64,000 nucleotides of DNA from Closterium sp. Naga37s-1 (lineage: Eukaryota > Streptophyta > Zygnematophyceae > Desmidiales > Closteriaceae). This document shows positions 12,093 through 22,795 of the stretch, piece by piece (positions within the stretch are counted from its first letter, which is position 1; each line of letters opens with the position of its first letter). The notes under the pieces are model-generated. The model saw nothing but the letters and a program-made list of their open reading frames with translations, made no database searches and had not been told where the DNA came from. The stretch is taken from assembly GCA_947471745.1 (NCBI GenBank), contig CANJKZ010000010.1, forward strand, positions 6,650,501 through 6,714,500. Reading direction: 5' to 3'. The position numbers and the translations under genes were made by a program.

Positions 12093-12235
12093 TCTCGAGA
12101 TACAAAGCAGAAAGATAGAACACGAAAGAGGGGTTTGCACTAGCAGGCAGTTGAGTACATATAGGAAACCCTAAATTGGGCTGTACAAGCTATAGAGTAC
12201 CCCACTGCAGGCTAGACAAATACAACATTCTGACA
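12093..12235 (-). repeat. D2 3' LTR (143 bp)
   Basis: Begins TCTCGAGATAC (the right copy begins TGTCGAGATAC) and ends CAACATTCTGACA. It differs from the right copy at a handful of positions. Confidence 0.8.
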
Positions 12236-12819
12236 CACCCCCATAGCCAAAGTGGGGTGTAATCAGCACAATAAGCATGCAGAGCAATAGTTCACAATGA
12301 TAAGCAAAGCTAGAGGCTATCACAGAGGGCAAGTGAGGAGGAGGAGAGACTGTAGGGGCGAGAAGATGGGAGGCGACGGCTGAAGCTGCAGACACACTGT
12401 AGTGGCTGGCTCAGTGGCTACCGAAGCAATGGCTTGGACTTCAGGAGTAACTGTCTCCGCGGCTACGCCGAGCGGCTGGAGCAACTGACCCACGGGCGAC
12501 TGGCGACTACCGGAGATTGTAGCCTCCGGACTACTGGCGCTGCGGACGACAAGACGGGTGCCTCCACACAACCTCCCCCAGCTGTCCTACATCTGTTGTA
12601 CCCCTAGCACTGCTCACACGCCACCCCCCTAGTACCACTCCAACGACTCCCAGACATCCACCCCCCTTCAGCGGCAGCTGCAGCAGTGGGAGACGGAGGA
12701 GGAGGAGGAGTAGGGGATGGCGCAGACACCCGTCACCCCCATACTCGCCACCCCCAAACCCTAACACAGGCAGCACGGGGCGGGAGCGGGTGCACGCATG
12801 GCAGGGCAGGTGCGCGCGG

Positions 12820-13020
12820 GCCTGGCGCAGGCTGAACGGGCCGCGCATGGGCCTGACACAGGCCGTACGGGCCGCGCGTGGGCTGTACGGGCCGCGCGCG
12901 GGCCTGGCGCAGGCTGTACGGGCCGCGCGCGAGCTGTACGGGCCGCGCGCGTGCCTGGCGCAAGTCGTACGGGCCGCGCGCAGGCTGTACGGGCCGCTCG
13001 CGGGTCCCAGGGGCGCTTCG
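12820..13020. repeat. GC-rich tandem repeat inside D2
   Basis: Repeats of a GCGCAGGCTGTACGGGCCGC-type unit of about 30 bp. Frames across it are low complexity and not believed to be genes. Confidence 0.7.
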
Positions 13021-13304
13021 ACAGGTGACGGGGGGCGACGCGCAGGTCCCCGGGGGCGCTTTGACGGACGACGAGCGGGCGACGCGCTGGTCGACGGGGC
13101 AGGAAACAGCCGCGCGCCTCGGGGCGCACGGCGGGCAGAAAACCGCCGCGCGCCCCGAGCGCGTGGCGGGCAGAAAACCGCCATGCGCCCGAAGCGCGTG
13201 GCGGGAAGAAAAAACGTCGCGCGCCACGGGGCGCGCGACAGACAGGACAGCAGCGGAAGCTAACGGTGGGCCCACAGGCCAGGAGCGTAACCGCTCTGAT
13301 AGCA

Positions 13305-13447
13305 TGTCGAGATACAAAGCAGAAAGATAGAACATGAAAGAGGGGTTTGCACTAGCAGGCAGTTGAGTACATATAGGAAACCCTAAATTAGGCTGTACTC
13401 GCTATATAGTACCTCACTGCAGGCTAGACAAATACAACATTCTGACA
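13305..13447 (-). repeat. D2 5' LTR (143 bp)
   Basis: Begins TGTCGAGATACAAAG and ends CAACATTCTGACA. It is preceded by a tRNA-like site TGCTATCAGAGC read on the minus strand. Confidence 0.8.
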
Positions 13448-13464
13448 CCTATCACATTCTGACA
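13448..13464 (-). repeat. D1 left (3') LTR, terminal 17 bp after D2
   Basis: CCTATCACATTCTGACA matches the end of the right D1 LTR (CTTATCACATTCTGACA), then the D1 polypurine region follows. CATAT before D2 and CCTAT here are probably the diverged D2 target duplication of an original CTTAT. Confidence 0.75.
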
Positions 13465-14280
13465 CACCCCCATAGTCAAAGTGGGGTATAATCAGCACAG
13501 CAAGCAGTCATATAGCAGGTTCACAAGTACAAGCAAAGCTAGAGGCATTCACAAAGGGCAAGTGAGGAGGAGGAGGCGAGACTATGAGAGGAGAGGAGAT
13601 AGGAGGCAGGAGCTGCAGACACACGTGCAACAGGAGCGGTTGGCACAGCGGCTACTGGAGCAGCGCCCCGGACTACTGGAGTAACTGGCTCCGCGGCTAA
13701 GACGAGCGGCAGGAGCAACGGACCCACGGGCGACTGGTGTAGCAGGCTCGCTGGGCTACCGGAGCAGAGCCTCGGAATACTGGCGCTGCTGACGACACGA
13801 CGGTTGCCTCCGCTCAACCTCCCCCAACTATCCCACCCCCCTTTCACACACCCCCTACTGCACCCCTAGCTCCAATCCCGTGTCACCCCCCTAGCGCGAC
13901 TCCCTCGGCTCCCACACACCCACCCCCCTCAGCGGCAGCTGCAGCAGTGGGAGAGAGAGGAGGAGGAGGAGCACGGAACGACGCACACCCGCCACCCCCA
14001 TACCCCCCACCCCCTTACCCTCCCCCACGGCTGCACGCGCAGCAGAGAGACGACGGGGAAGGAGGGGGGGGGGGGGGGGGGGGCGCGGAAGAAGCCGCCC
14101 CGCAGCTGCACGAGGGTAAGGGGCGGCGTGCAGCTCCACAAGGCAGCGCGCGCGGGTCCACGGGGCAGGGCGCGCGGGTCCCCTTGGGGGACGCGCTGGT
14201 CGACGGGGGCAGCGCGCGGGTCGACGAAGCCTCGCGCGCAGGTCTCTTGGGGCGACGCGCGGGTCGACGGGGGCAGCGCG

Positions 14281-14404
14281 TGTTAAGAATGAGAAATGAA
14301 TGAACTAGCACAAAGTTGGGTACAAGTAGGAAACCCTAGGAAACTGTACCCCATAGTGTCTACCCCACTATAGCCTAGACAAGCTATATGATATGAGTTT
14401 GACA
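14281..14404 (-). repeat. Copia B 3' LTR (124 bp)
   Basis: TGTTAAGAATGAG to GAGTTTGACA. Followed on the plus strand by CACCCCCATAGGC, the reverse of the polypurine tract CTATGGGGGTG. Confidence 0.9.
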
Positions 14405-14601
14405 CACCCCCATAGGCAAAGTGGGGGAGAACAAGAGGTCACAAGACCAGTCAAGCAAAGCAAAGCAAGCTCAGGGTGGATCACAACGTCACCACACAAT
14501 CCGAGCACAAGAGCAAGGCCAAAAGGCCAGTTCACATGCAAGATCATATATAAAGGTAAACAAGCAAGTGCAGGTATAGAAAGATCACAGTACAAGCAAG
14601 G

Positions 14602-17600
14602 TCAGGAAGTGAGCAAGTGAGGCCAAGTAGGCACAAGACCTAGCATAGTACAGAAGCGTTGATGATCACCAGGCGGAAGGGCCTTGGTAAAGATATCAGC
14701 AGTGTTGGCCTCAGAGGCCACGTAAGCAAGGCGCAGCTGACCACGCTGCTGCAGCTCACGAGCAAGGAAGTAGCGGAGAGCAATGTGCTTCATTCTGTGC
14801 TCCAGTCTGTGCTCCCGACACAAGGCCAGCATGGCCTTGTTGTCTACGTACAGAACTGGAGGAGAATGAGGCAGCTCTCCTAGGTCAGTCAGCAGGTAGG
14901 TGAGCCAGCGTAGCTCCTGTGCAGCCATGGCCCCCGCGTAGATCTCAGCCTCACAGCTGGAGCCGAGAACAGAAGACGAGCGGGTAGACCGCCACGAAAC
15001 AGAGCCGGAGCTAAGGCTGAAGGTGTAACCCTGTGACGACCGCTGCGTAGCCTGGTCGTCAGCCCAAGTAGCGTCTGCGTGACCTGTGAGGACCACTGGA
15101 CGTCGCCCTCCAAGCACTAGCCCCATGCCCGACGTACTGCACAAGTAGCGCAACACCCTCTTCGCTGCAGCCATGTGCTCTGGTCGGTGTCTCCCAGGAG
15201 CAACATAGCGTGCCAAGATGCTAAGAGGGTATGCTAGGTCAGGTCGTGTGCAGGTCATCAGGTACATGAGGCAGCCAACAAGCTCTGGGTACGGGCCACT
15301 CGGCTCTACGGACTCATCCAAAGGCAGAGCTGAGAGCGAGTGGCGAGTAGACAGAGGAGTGGCCTGAGGCGAGGAGTACGTGAAGTCGAAGCGCTGAAGG
15401 ACCTGCTGCACCATGTGTGACTGAGTCAGGGTAATGGTGCGCTGTGCTCTGTCCCGGGTGATCTGCAAGCCAAGGTAGCTGCGCAGTTCACCGAGGTCTG
15501 TGCACGTGTGTCTCTTCTGCAGCTCGGACTTCACGTGGGCGAGTCCAGCAGTGTCAGCAGTGGCAAAGACCAAGTCGTCGACGTACACGAGGATGTAGAA
15601 CGGCGGCAAAGAGGTGTCGGTGCGCAGAAACAGCGACGGGTCGGCAGTAGAAGGAGCAAACCCAAGAGCCGCAAGTGTAGTCCTCAGTGTGTCGTGCCAC
15701 TCACGGGGCGCCTGGCGGAGACCGTAGACTGGCCGCCGGAGGCTCCACTGGGTACCAGGAGGAAACGACCCAGTGAAGCCAGGTGGGCGGCGCAGCCAGA
15801 TCTCCTCGTGCAGGCTGCCCTGCAGGAAAGCTGTGCTGAAGTCAAGAGAGTGAAGCTCGTAGTCGCGCTGAGCGGCTATGTGCAGCAGCACCCGAAGAGT
15901 GGTCATCTTCGGGGTGGGAGAGAAGGTCTGAAAGTAGTCGACTCCCTGCCGCTGACTGAAGCCTCGAGCCACGTAACGCGCCTTGAAGACAGGCGGAGAA
16001 CCCGGCGGCCGCTTCACCCTGAAAATCCACATGCCACTGACGATGTTCGCCCCAGGTGGGGGAACCTCGTCGACGTAGGTGCCTGTGGACTTCCAGGAAG
16101 CCATCTCTGCGTCCATGGCTGACTGCCACTATGAGGAGTAGGGACCCTCGATCGCCTCAGCGTACGATCGAGGAGTCGGGATGTCTGGTGCATCCGGGTC
16201 TCCCTCAGGTGCAATCAGCGTGGACACGAGATGAGGCAAAGCAGCAGCAAGACACTGGAACTCCTCCTGCCTGTCCTCAAGGACGTCCGTGCTAAGAGCA
16301 CACTCACCCCCGACAGACGGAGGACAGACAGACTCAGACTCAGCAACAAGACTAGCAGCGTAGTCTAGACGACAGCGAGCAGCGAAGTCGACAAGCTCAG
16401 CAACTAGGGCAGACGCAGCAGTGGACTCAAAGGAAGGGTCAGTGACAACAGTAGCCAGGAGACGCGTGACAGAAGGACTGGCAGCACGAAGAGACTGTAG
16501 GTAGGGGAAGAGACGGTAGTAAGGCACCGACTCGTCAAAGGTGACGTCCTGGGAGGACAGAACACGGCGCGAGGTGGGGTGGTAAAACTGCCACCCAGGT
16601 GCGTCAGGGGGGAAGCCAAGGAAGACGCAGGGAACAGCACGGGGGGACAGCTTGTCCGCAGACAAGTCGCGAACAAACGCCCGAGATCCCCAAACCCGAA
16701 ACGCAGACGCATCGCCAACCTTCCCCGTCCACCGCAGGGTGGGGGAGGTCTCTGGCAAGGAGACTCGGGGCTGGAGGTTGAGCTGATGCGCTGCGTACTG
16801 AACCGCAAACGGCCACAGAAAATGGGGGGCAGCCGCATGGATCATGGACGTTCGAGCGACGTCCATGACCATGCCAATGCGGCGCTCAGCAATCCCATTT
16901 TGCTGTGGAGAGGCCGGAAGCGTGAAGGTCTGGCGGATGCCCTGTGCTCGGCAGAAGGCTCCCAGACGGGCAGAGGAAAACTCCCCGCCTCTGTCAGAGT
17001 GCAGACGCAGAACAGGAAAGTCCGAGCCGAAACTCTCTCTGAGCTGGAGACGAGCTGCGCGGATCCAGTCGATCAACACCTCAGTGACGTCGGCCTTGCT
17101 GCGCAAGGGGAAGACTGTGGTGTAACGCGAGTAGTCGTCAACTACCAACAGGAAGTAACGCTCGTGCCCCTGGCCACGGACGCGGGCGGGGCCCCACACG
17201 TCCATGTGAAGAGTCTGGAGCGGAGCCTCCGTCGGAGGAAACTTGGAGGAGTGAGGGGCGGCGCGCTGTCGCCCCTCGACGCAGGGGACGCAGGTAGGGG
17301 CGGGCCCCGGAGGTAGGGGAGGGAGAGACCGGGGGAGACCAGAGACAAGGACACGGGAGGCCATGCCTCGGAGACGAGGCAGGGAGGGGTGACCAAGGCG
17401 GTGGTGCCAAAGGAGAGTCTGGTGGGACAGGAGACGACACGAGCAGGGGGCAGACTCAGGACCAGACCTGGACGCTGCAGCAAACACCTGACTCGACGCA
17501 GCTACCTGACCAGACTCAGCAGCCGGAGGAGACTCAGTAGTAAGTGTGTACAGGCTCGACCCCGGCCGACGGGTGAACGTGGCCAAGTGTCGGTCTGTCC

Positions 17601-19366
17601 GAGCACACGTGCAGTGGGTCACCCGCTGACTCGCAGGAGTGAACTGGTCAACCCCCCTATCCTGTAGGTCAGCTCCACTCACCAAGTTCGTAGAGAACGA
17701 GGGGAGGTAGAGACCGGACAGGGTGCCAAAGGGGTCCGCCAGGGAGACTGCAACCGGCCGACTAAGCGGCGTAAGTGTGGTGCGGTCTCGAAAGAAGGAA
17801 CGGGAAGCACCCGAGTCAAGTGTGAAGGTGTGTAAGGCCTGAGCCGACGTGGTACCTGAGAGAGCAGACTCACCAGCACCTGGAGCAGCAGACGCACCAG
17901 CACCTAGAGCAGCAGCCTCACCAGCACCTAGAGCAGCAGCCTCAATGCCCGGGTCAGGCGGAACACACAGGTAACAGTCACCCTCAGCACTATCAGACAC
18001 AGCATACATGGCAGCAAGAATAGCATCATAATCAAGATCAAAAATAGCAACCCCCGCCCTAGACAGCTCTCCCCAGCGAGGGATCTCAGAGGCCTCAGGG
18101 AACTGGTGACGCCACGCGTCCGTCAGGCGGCCGAAGCAGCGCTGGGTGGAGTGCGGGCCCCCGCACTGCTCACCAGCGCGGTCGTCGGTACGGAGGACAT
18201 AGGTGCAAGGACCAGTACCCCCACCGCGCTGACCCGCAGGGTACCACTCACGAAGCTGCTGAGGGGACGGGGTCTCACGACTGCGCTGCTGCTGCGGGCG
18301 CGGACCACCGCCGGACCCACTCCTCTGCGCAGAGCCGCGACCAGCTCCACCGCTGCCGCCGCCGCCTCCGCCACCTCCGCCGCCTCCGCCACCTCCGCCG
18401 CCTCCGCCACCTCCGCCGCCTCCGCTCCCTCCGCCACCGCCGCCGCCTCCTCCGCCTCCACTGCTGCCACCGACACCTCCACCCCCGCCACCACTCCCAC
18501 CACCACCCCCACCCCCTCCACTGCCTCCACCACCACCTCCACTGCTCCCGCCAGCCCCTCCAGCGCCCTTGCCCCCCTTGCCCTTGCCGGTGCGGCGTCT
18601 CCCGCTAGGGGGAGACGCAGCGCCGACCGACTCGAAACCAACGAGGTCGGCCGCAGCAGCAGAAGCAACAGAGGGCAAGAGGGGGGAGGGGGAACACCCC
18701 TCAAAGACGGGGGAGCGAGGGTCACCACGAGAGGCTCCTACAGCGACTATGCTCTTCTCTGCTGCTAGGAGGCGCTCCTCGAGGAGGTCAACGGTGAGTG
18801 TGGTGGGGCAAACTGAGAGGAAGTGGTCCCTGACTACGCGAAGGGAGTCAGGGAGCCGGGTGACTATGTAGTAGAGGGTGATGTACATGGGGGGGGGGGG
18901 GGGGGTTCTTGGCACAGAACTCAGCAGGAAGCGCAGCGCGGTTGCGAGTGTCACTAGTGCGGAGGTGCGTAATGAGGTCAGCGACTGTGGGAAAGGCAGC
19001 AAGGTCAGGGAAGAGGTACGGTAGCATGAGGCGGCTCAGTGCAGCAGTGGCAGGGGAAGAGTAGCGTGCAACTACAGCGTCGTACAGGGTCTGAGCACTC
19101 TTGTACTGACTAAAGTGCGCACGCTCAGTGGTCGGTAAGTGGCGACGTACAGCAAGACGGGCAGCAGCATCGCGTGTGGCCCACTGTGAGCGAACAGTGC
19201 AGTCAGCAGTAGCAGGCGGGGCAGGGGAGGCACCAGAGGTGAGATCGAACAGGGAGAGTCCGTCTGCCCTATCGCACTGTAGGAACAGCTGGAGGTCATC
19301 GACCCAGACCTCAAAGTCAACAGCACGACCCTCAGTATCAAAGGTAAGAACACTGGGGGTAGCCAT
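14602..19366 (-). pseudogene. Copia B gag-pol polyprotein with one frameshift and one stop
   Basis: From ATG at 19366 the frame encodes a capsid-type gag of the Copia/UBN2 kind (FEVWVDDLQLFLQC, LYDAVVARY, LMLPYLFPDLAAF). At a 17-base homopolymer (18889-18905) the frame must slip by one to continue (MYITLYYIVTRLPDSLRVV). Next come a long Gly/Ser tract, an SPQQLREWY module, a Cys-His region, protease (DSGAS), HHRLGHP, integrase (DVWGP, HSDRGGEF, NGIAERR), RT (YVDDLVF) and RNase H (HADATWADD, CEAEIYAG, VDNKAML), ending at 14602. TAG at 16129-16131 replaces Gln before the RT. Compared with C, about 390 residues of linker between integrase and RT are missing, as is a short stretch beside the protease. 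Confidence 0.88.
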
Positions 19367-19429
19367 GACTGCAGTGGCCTAACAGGGAGTGATCTCACCA
19401 GTCCGAGTAAGTAGGGCCGGGGCGCGGTG

Positions 19430-20410
19430 GTAGGAACAGTAGTGGCTCGACGGCAGGGCGGCTCGGCGGCTCGGGTGCTGGGCGGCTCGGCGGCTCGGCT
19501 GCTGGGCAGCTCGGCTGTCGGCGACTCGGCTGCTGGGCGGCTCGGCTGTCGGGCGGCTCGGCTGTCGGGCAGCTCGGCTGTCGGGCGGCTCGGCGGGTCG
19601 GCTGTTGGGCGGCTCGGCTGTCGGGCGGCTCGGCGGCTCGGTTGCTGGGCGGCTCGGCGGCTGGGCGGCTCGGCTGCTGGGCGGCTCGGCGGCTCTGCTG
19701 TTGGGCGGCTCAGCTGCTGGGCCGCTCGGTAGAGGCGGCGTTGGGGTCGCTAGGGGCGGCGACGGGGCCGCTGAGGGAGGGGAGCGGCGACGGGGCCGCT
19801 AGGGGCGGCGACGGGGCCGCGTAGGGATGGGAGCGGCGACGAGGCCGCTAGGGGCAGCTACGGGGTCGCGTAGAGGTGGCGACGGGGCCGTTAGGGGCGG
19901 CGACAGGGCCGCGTAGGGGCGGCGACGAGGCCGCTAGGGGCGGCGACGGGGCCGCGTAGGGTGAGAGGCGGCGACGGGGCCGCTAGGGGCGGCGACGGGG
20001 CCGCTAGGGGCGGCGACAGGGCCGCGTAGGGGCGGCAACGGGGCCGCGTAGGGGCGGCGAAGGGGCCGCGTAGGGTGAGAGGCGGCGTCGGGGCCGCTAG
20101 GGGCGACGACGGGGCCGCTAGGGGCGGCGACGGGGCCGCGTAGGGGCGGCGATGGGGCCGCTAGGGGCGGCGTCGGGGCCGTGTAGGGGCGACGACGGGG
20201 CCGCGTAGGGTGAGAGGCGGCGACGGGGCCGCTAGGGGCGGCGACGGGGCCGCTAGGGGCGGCGACGGGGCCGCGTAGGGGCGGCTTCGGGGCCGCGTAG
20301 GGGCGGCGACGGGGCCGCGTAGGGTGAGAGGCGGCGACGGGGCCGCTAGGGGCGGCGACGGGGCCGCTAGGGGCGGCGACGGGGCTGCTAGGGGCGGCGA
20401 ACAAGGCGCG
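19430..20410 (-). repeat. Tandem-repeat leader of Copia B
   Basis: Two arrays between PBS and gag: about 19440-19730 in GGCGGCTCGGCTGCTGG-type units, and about 19730-20400 in GGCGACGGGGCCGCTAGGGG-type units (about 21 bp). The second array is the reverse complement of the arrays in the leaders of C and G. Confidence 0.85.
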
Positions 20411-20485
20411 CCTCGGGCAGTAGCGACTGACGCTCCGGTCAGAAAACATTTTCAGTGGTGGGCCCCAGGAAGCGTTCCCACTAGG

Positions 20486-20503
20486 GAACCTGCTCTGATA
20501 CCA
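20486..20503 (-). other. Primer-binding site, initiator-Met tRNA type
   Basis: Minus strand reads TGGTATCAGAGCAGGTTC immediately inside the 5' LTR. TGGTATCAGAGC is the standard plant Copia site complementary to the 3' end of the initiator methionine tRNA. This is the best-preserved site in the window. Confidence 0.9.
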
Positions 20504-20627
20504 TGTTAAGAATGAGGAATGAATGAACTAGCACAAAGTTGGGTACAAGTAGGAAACCCTAGGAAACTGTACCCCATAGTGTCTACCCCACTATAGCCTA
20601 GACAAGCTATATGATATGAGTTTGACA
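20504..20627 (-). repeat. Copia B 5' LTR (124 bp)
   Basis: Same ends as the 3' LTR with a single visible mismatch. The primer-binding site adjoins it. Confidence 0.9.
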
Positions 20628-20975
20628 GCGCGCGGGTCCCACGGGGCGGCGCGCTGGCCGACGGTGCAGCGCGCGCGGGTCCAGCGGGGCAGCGCGCGGG
20701 TCCAGCGGGGGCGGCGCGCGGGTCCTGCGGGGCAGCGCGAGGGTCGACGAGGGGCGCGCGCGGCTCCCCGGGGGCGGCGCAACAGGCAGGGCAGGGCGTC
20801 GCGCAGCAAGCAGGGCGGCGCGACGGGCAGGGCAGAAAACCGTCGCGCGCCCCGTGTGGACGGCAGGCAGAAAACGTCGCGCGCCTGAGGCGCGCGATAG
20901 GCAGGAGAGCAGTGGAAGCTAACGGTGGGCCCATCCACAGGGTCGACCCTCCTGGGTCGATCTGCTCTGCTAGCA

Positions 20976-21118
20976 TGTCAGAATAGCAAGCAGAAAGTTT
21001 AGAACAGGAAAGAGGGTTTGCACTAGCAGGCAGTTGAGTTCATATAGGAAACCCTAATTTGGGCTATACTCACTATAGAGTACCCCACTGTAGGCTAGAC
21101 ACTTATCACATTCTGACA
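20976..21118 (-). repeat. D1 right (5') LTR (143 bp)
   Basis: TGTCAGAATAGC to CACATTCTGACA; outer right boundary of D1, flanked by ACCGC. A tRNA-like TGCTAGCAGAGCAGATC (minus strand) adjoins it. Confidence 0.8.
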
Positions 21119-22498
21119 ACCGCTTCCCCAGCCTAGCATGGCGGGGAAGCAAATAGTATAATCGTTAAAAAAATCAACCGCAACATGAAGCAATACAGTC
21201 TGCAAATCCCAAAGAGAGGTCTATACCAATCAAGTCCAGCTCAGATATGGCTTCACTGTCATAGTGGTACACCATTGAGCCTTCTGTGACGATGACCGGT
21301 AAGTTCTCTCTTTGAAACATGCAGGCACGCATTACTGATGCAATGAATTGCAACATATGATAAACAAATAAAATAATGCAAGAACTGGTATCCATGATTA
21401 AGAATAAAAAACAGTAGAACAATTCTTCTTACTTGTAAGACATGCTTCTTCTTATCCCACCTATAAATCGGTATCTGCAATAAGAGGCATAAGGTAAAAT
21501 GAAAAAAAGACAATAGGCGAACATAAGACAGTCGTTTAAAAAAGGGAAAGAAAATGTGCGATGGTGAATCAAAAATGGGGAAGGAAGGGATAAAACAAAA
21601 AGGTGCAGTCGGAAGTGCAAAATGCAAGGAATGAGCCATAGGAAAAGCTAACAGAGAAAAATGCAATCTTGAGTACAATCAGAGACAATAAAACAGTGGT
21701 TATAGAAAACAGGGGGGTATGGAATGGAAACGAGTAAAGTAAATGAAAAGACAGAAAACCTACCTTCAATCAATTTCTAGTGCAAAATGCAAGAAGTGAA
21801 CAGGGAATCAAAAGGGAAAATCAAAATAAGAAGGAATATGAGAAACAGGGATATTTTAGAAATAGAGGACGGATTGAACACGGAAAAATAAGCATTCAAT
21901 AGAGTGAAGGTAAGAAGAAAAGAAGTAAACAATGAACGCAGGAATTGGAAGGCTGAAAAGGAAACAACAAAGTACATACGATACAAATAAAGAAGAGGGA
22001 TGTGGGCATGAAAAGAAGAGAAGCACAAGGAAGAAAATGACCAAATGCAATTCCTACTTCGAATGGAACAATCGTAGATGAACGAGAAGTATACATTTAT
22101 GAGAGCGAGAGGAATGGTAGGAGTCTTCTACACTCACCTTAGCAATTATAATGCAATGGGTTGTGATTGCGGTAGGAAACAGGACTGATTGGCATAGTAG
22201 GCAAAGGAGAGAACTAGAAACAACAGGGATTAGGATACGACCGCGAGGGAGAGAAACACAAACCCTAAGTTAGACAGTCTTACCTCGACAGAGAGTAAGG
22301 GAGAAAGTCTTTAGATAATATACAGAAATCGCAGGTGAACTTTGGTCCAAACATTAAAAAACGACTATCCACGAGGTGGTTTCGCCAAGATGTAGAGATC
22401 TTCCTCCCTAAATAAAAAAACTGATACTACTCTAGTAATAAAACGCTCACCTAAGAAGCAGGTGTCGAGGTAGTTCGTAAGCTGAGTTGTGGGAGTAG
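21119..22498. other. AT-richer stretch without recognisable gene
   Basis: About 1.4 kb, clearly more AT-rich than its surroundings. Open frames of up to 139 codons exist on the minus strand, but they are Phe/Leu/Ser/His-rich, overlap one another in several frames and contain no motif I recognise. Could be intergenic, intronic or an old non-coding element. Confidence 0.5.
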
Positions 22499-22641
22499 TG
22501 TCAGAATGTTGTATTTGTCTAGCCTGCAGTGGGGTACTCTATAGCGAGTACAGCCCAATTTAGGGTTTCCTATATGTACTCAACTGCCTGCTAGTGCAAA
22601 CCCCTCTTTCGTGTTCTACCTTTCTGCTTTGTATCTCGACA
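22499..22641 (+). repeat. Solo LTR of the D2 family
   Basis: 143 bp, from TGTCAGAATGTTG to GTATCTCGACA, the reverse complement of the D2 LTR. It is flanked by perfect AGTAG at 22494-22498 and 22642-22646. No PBS, PPT or internal sequence adjoins it, as expected after recombination between the two LTRs of a full element. Confidence 0.88.
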
Positions 22642-22795
22642 AGTAGTGGGAAGAAAGGGAGCTCTAGTGGGACGACACTAGAGAACGAAAAGGAATTATG
22701 AAACCCTAGGCAGTTTACAATTACGTCGCAATTAACATTGACTCAAAAAACCACAAAAACAAAAGAACATTAACATTGAATTTCCAGCACGATTT

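Larger units (their letters stand above)
12093..13447 (-). mobile_element. Element D2: short gene-less LTR element nested in the D1 LTR
   Basis: Two 143-bp LTRs (12093-12235 and 13305-13447) bound about 1.07 kb of internal sequence. That sequence includes a PPT-like CACCCCCATAG after the left LTR and a tRNA-like TGCTATCAGAGC site (minus strand) before the right LTR. The internal part has no gag or pol domains. Its 12290-12520 stretch is homologous to D1 at 13510-13750, so D1 and D2 are related families. Orientation is minus. Confidence 0.8.
14281..20627 (-). mobile_element. Copia element B, complete insertion (6347 bp) inside D1
   Basis: LTRs at 14281-14404 and 20504-20627 (124 bp each) differ at one position that I can see (GAGAAATG against GAGGAATG). 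Perfect 5-bp target duplication GCGCG lies at 14276-14280 and 20628-20632. Minus-strand order: 5' LTR, PBS, repeat-rich leader, gag, pol, PPT, 3' LTR. The coding region has one frameshift and one stop, so it is probably dead or dependent on helpers, although its near-identical LTRs point to a recent insertion. Confidence 0.92.
11962..21118 (-). mobile_element. Element D1: gene-less short-LTR retrotransposon, host of nested D2 and B
   Basis: The outer LTRs start TGTCAGAATAGC and end CACATTCTGACA (right copy 20976-21118; left copy 11962-12092 plus 13448-13464, split by D2). The 5-bp flanks ACCGC at 11957-11961 and 21119-21123 match perfectly, as expected of a target duplication. A PPT-like CACCCCCATAG follows the left LTR and a tRNA-like site precedes the right one, so transcription is on the minus strand. 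After removing D2 and B, about 1.2 kb of internal sequence remains, with no gag or pol. It therefore resembles a TRIM/LARD-type non-autonomous element. Confidence 0.8.

Noticed and set aside
18106-18768. 220-codon Thr/Ala/Ser-rich plus-strand frame
   Set aside because: Antisense of the Gly-rich tract in Copia B gag.
21174-22096. Several Phe/Leu-rich minus-strand frames of up to 139 codons
   Set aside because: Overlapping in multiple frames, low complexity, no motif; probably non-coding.
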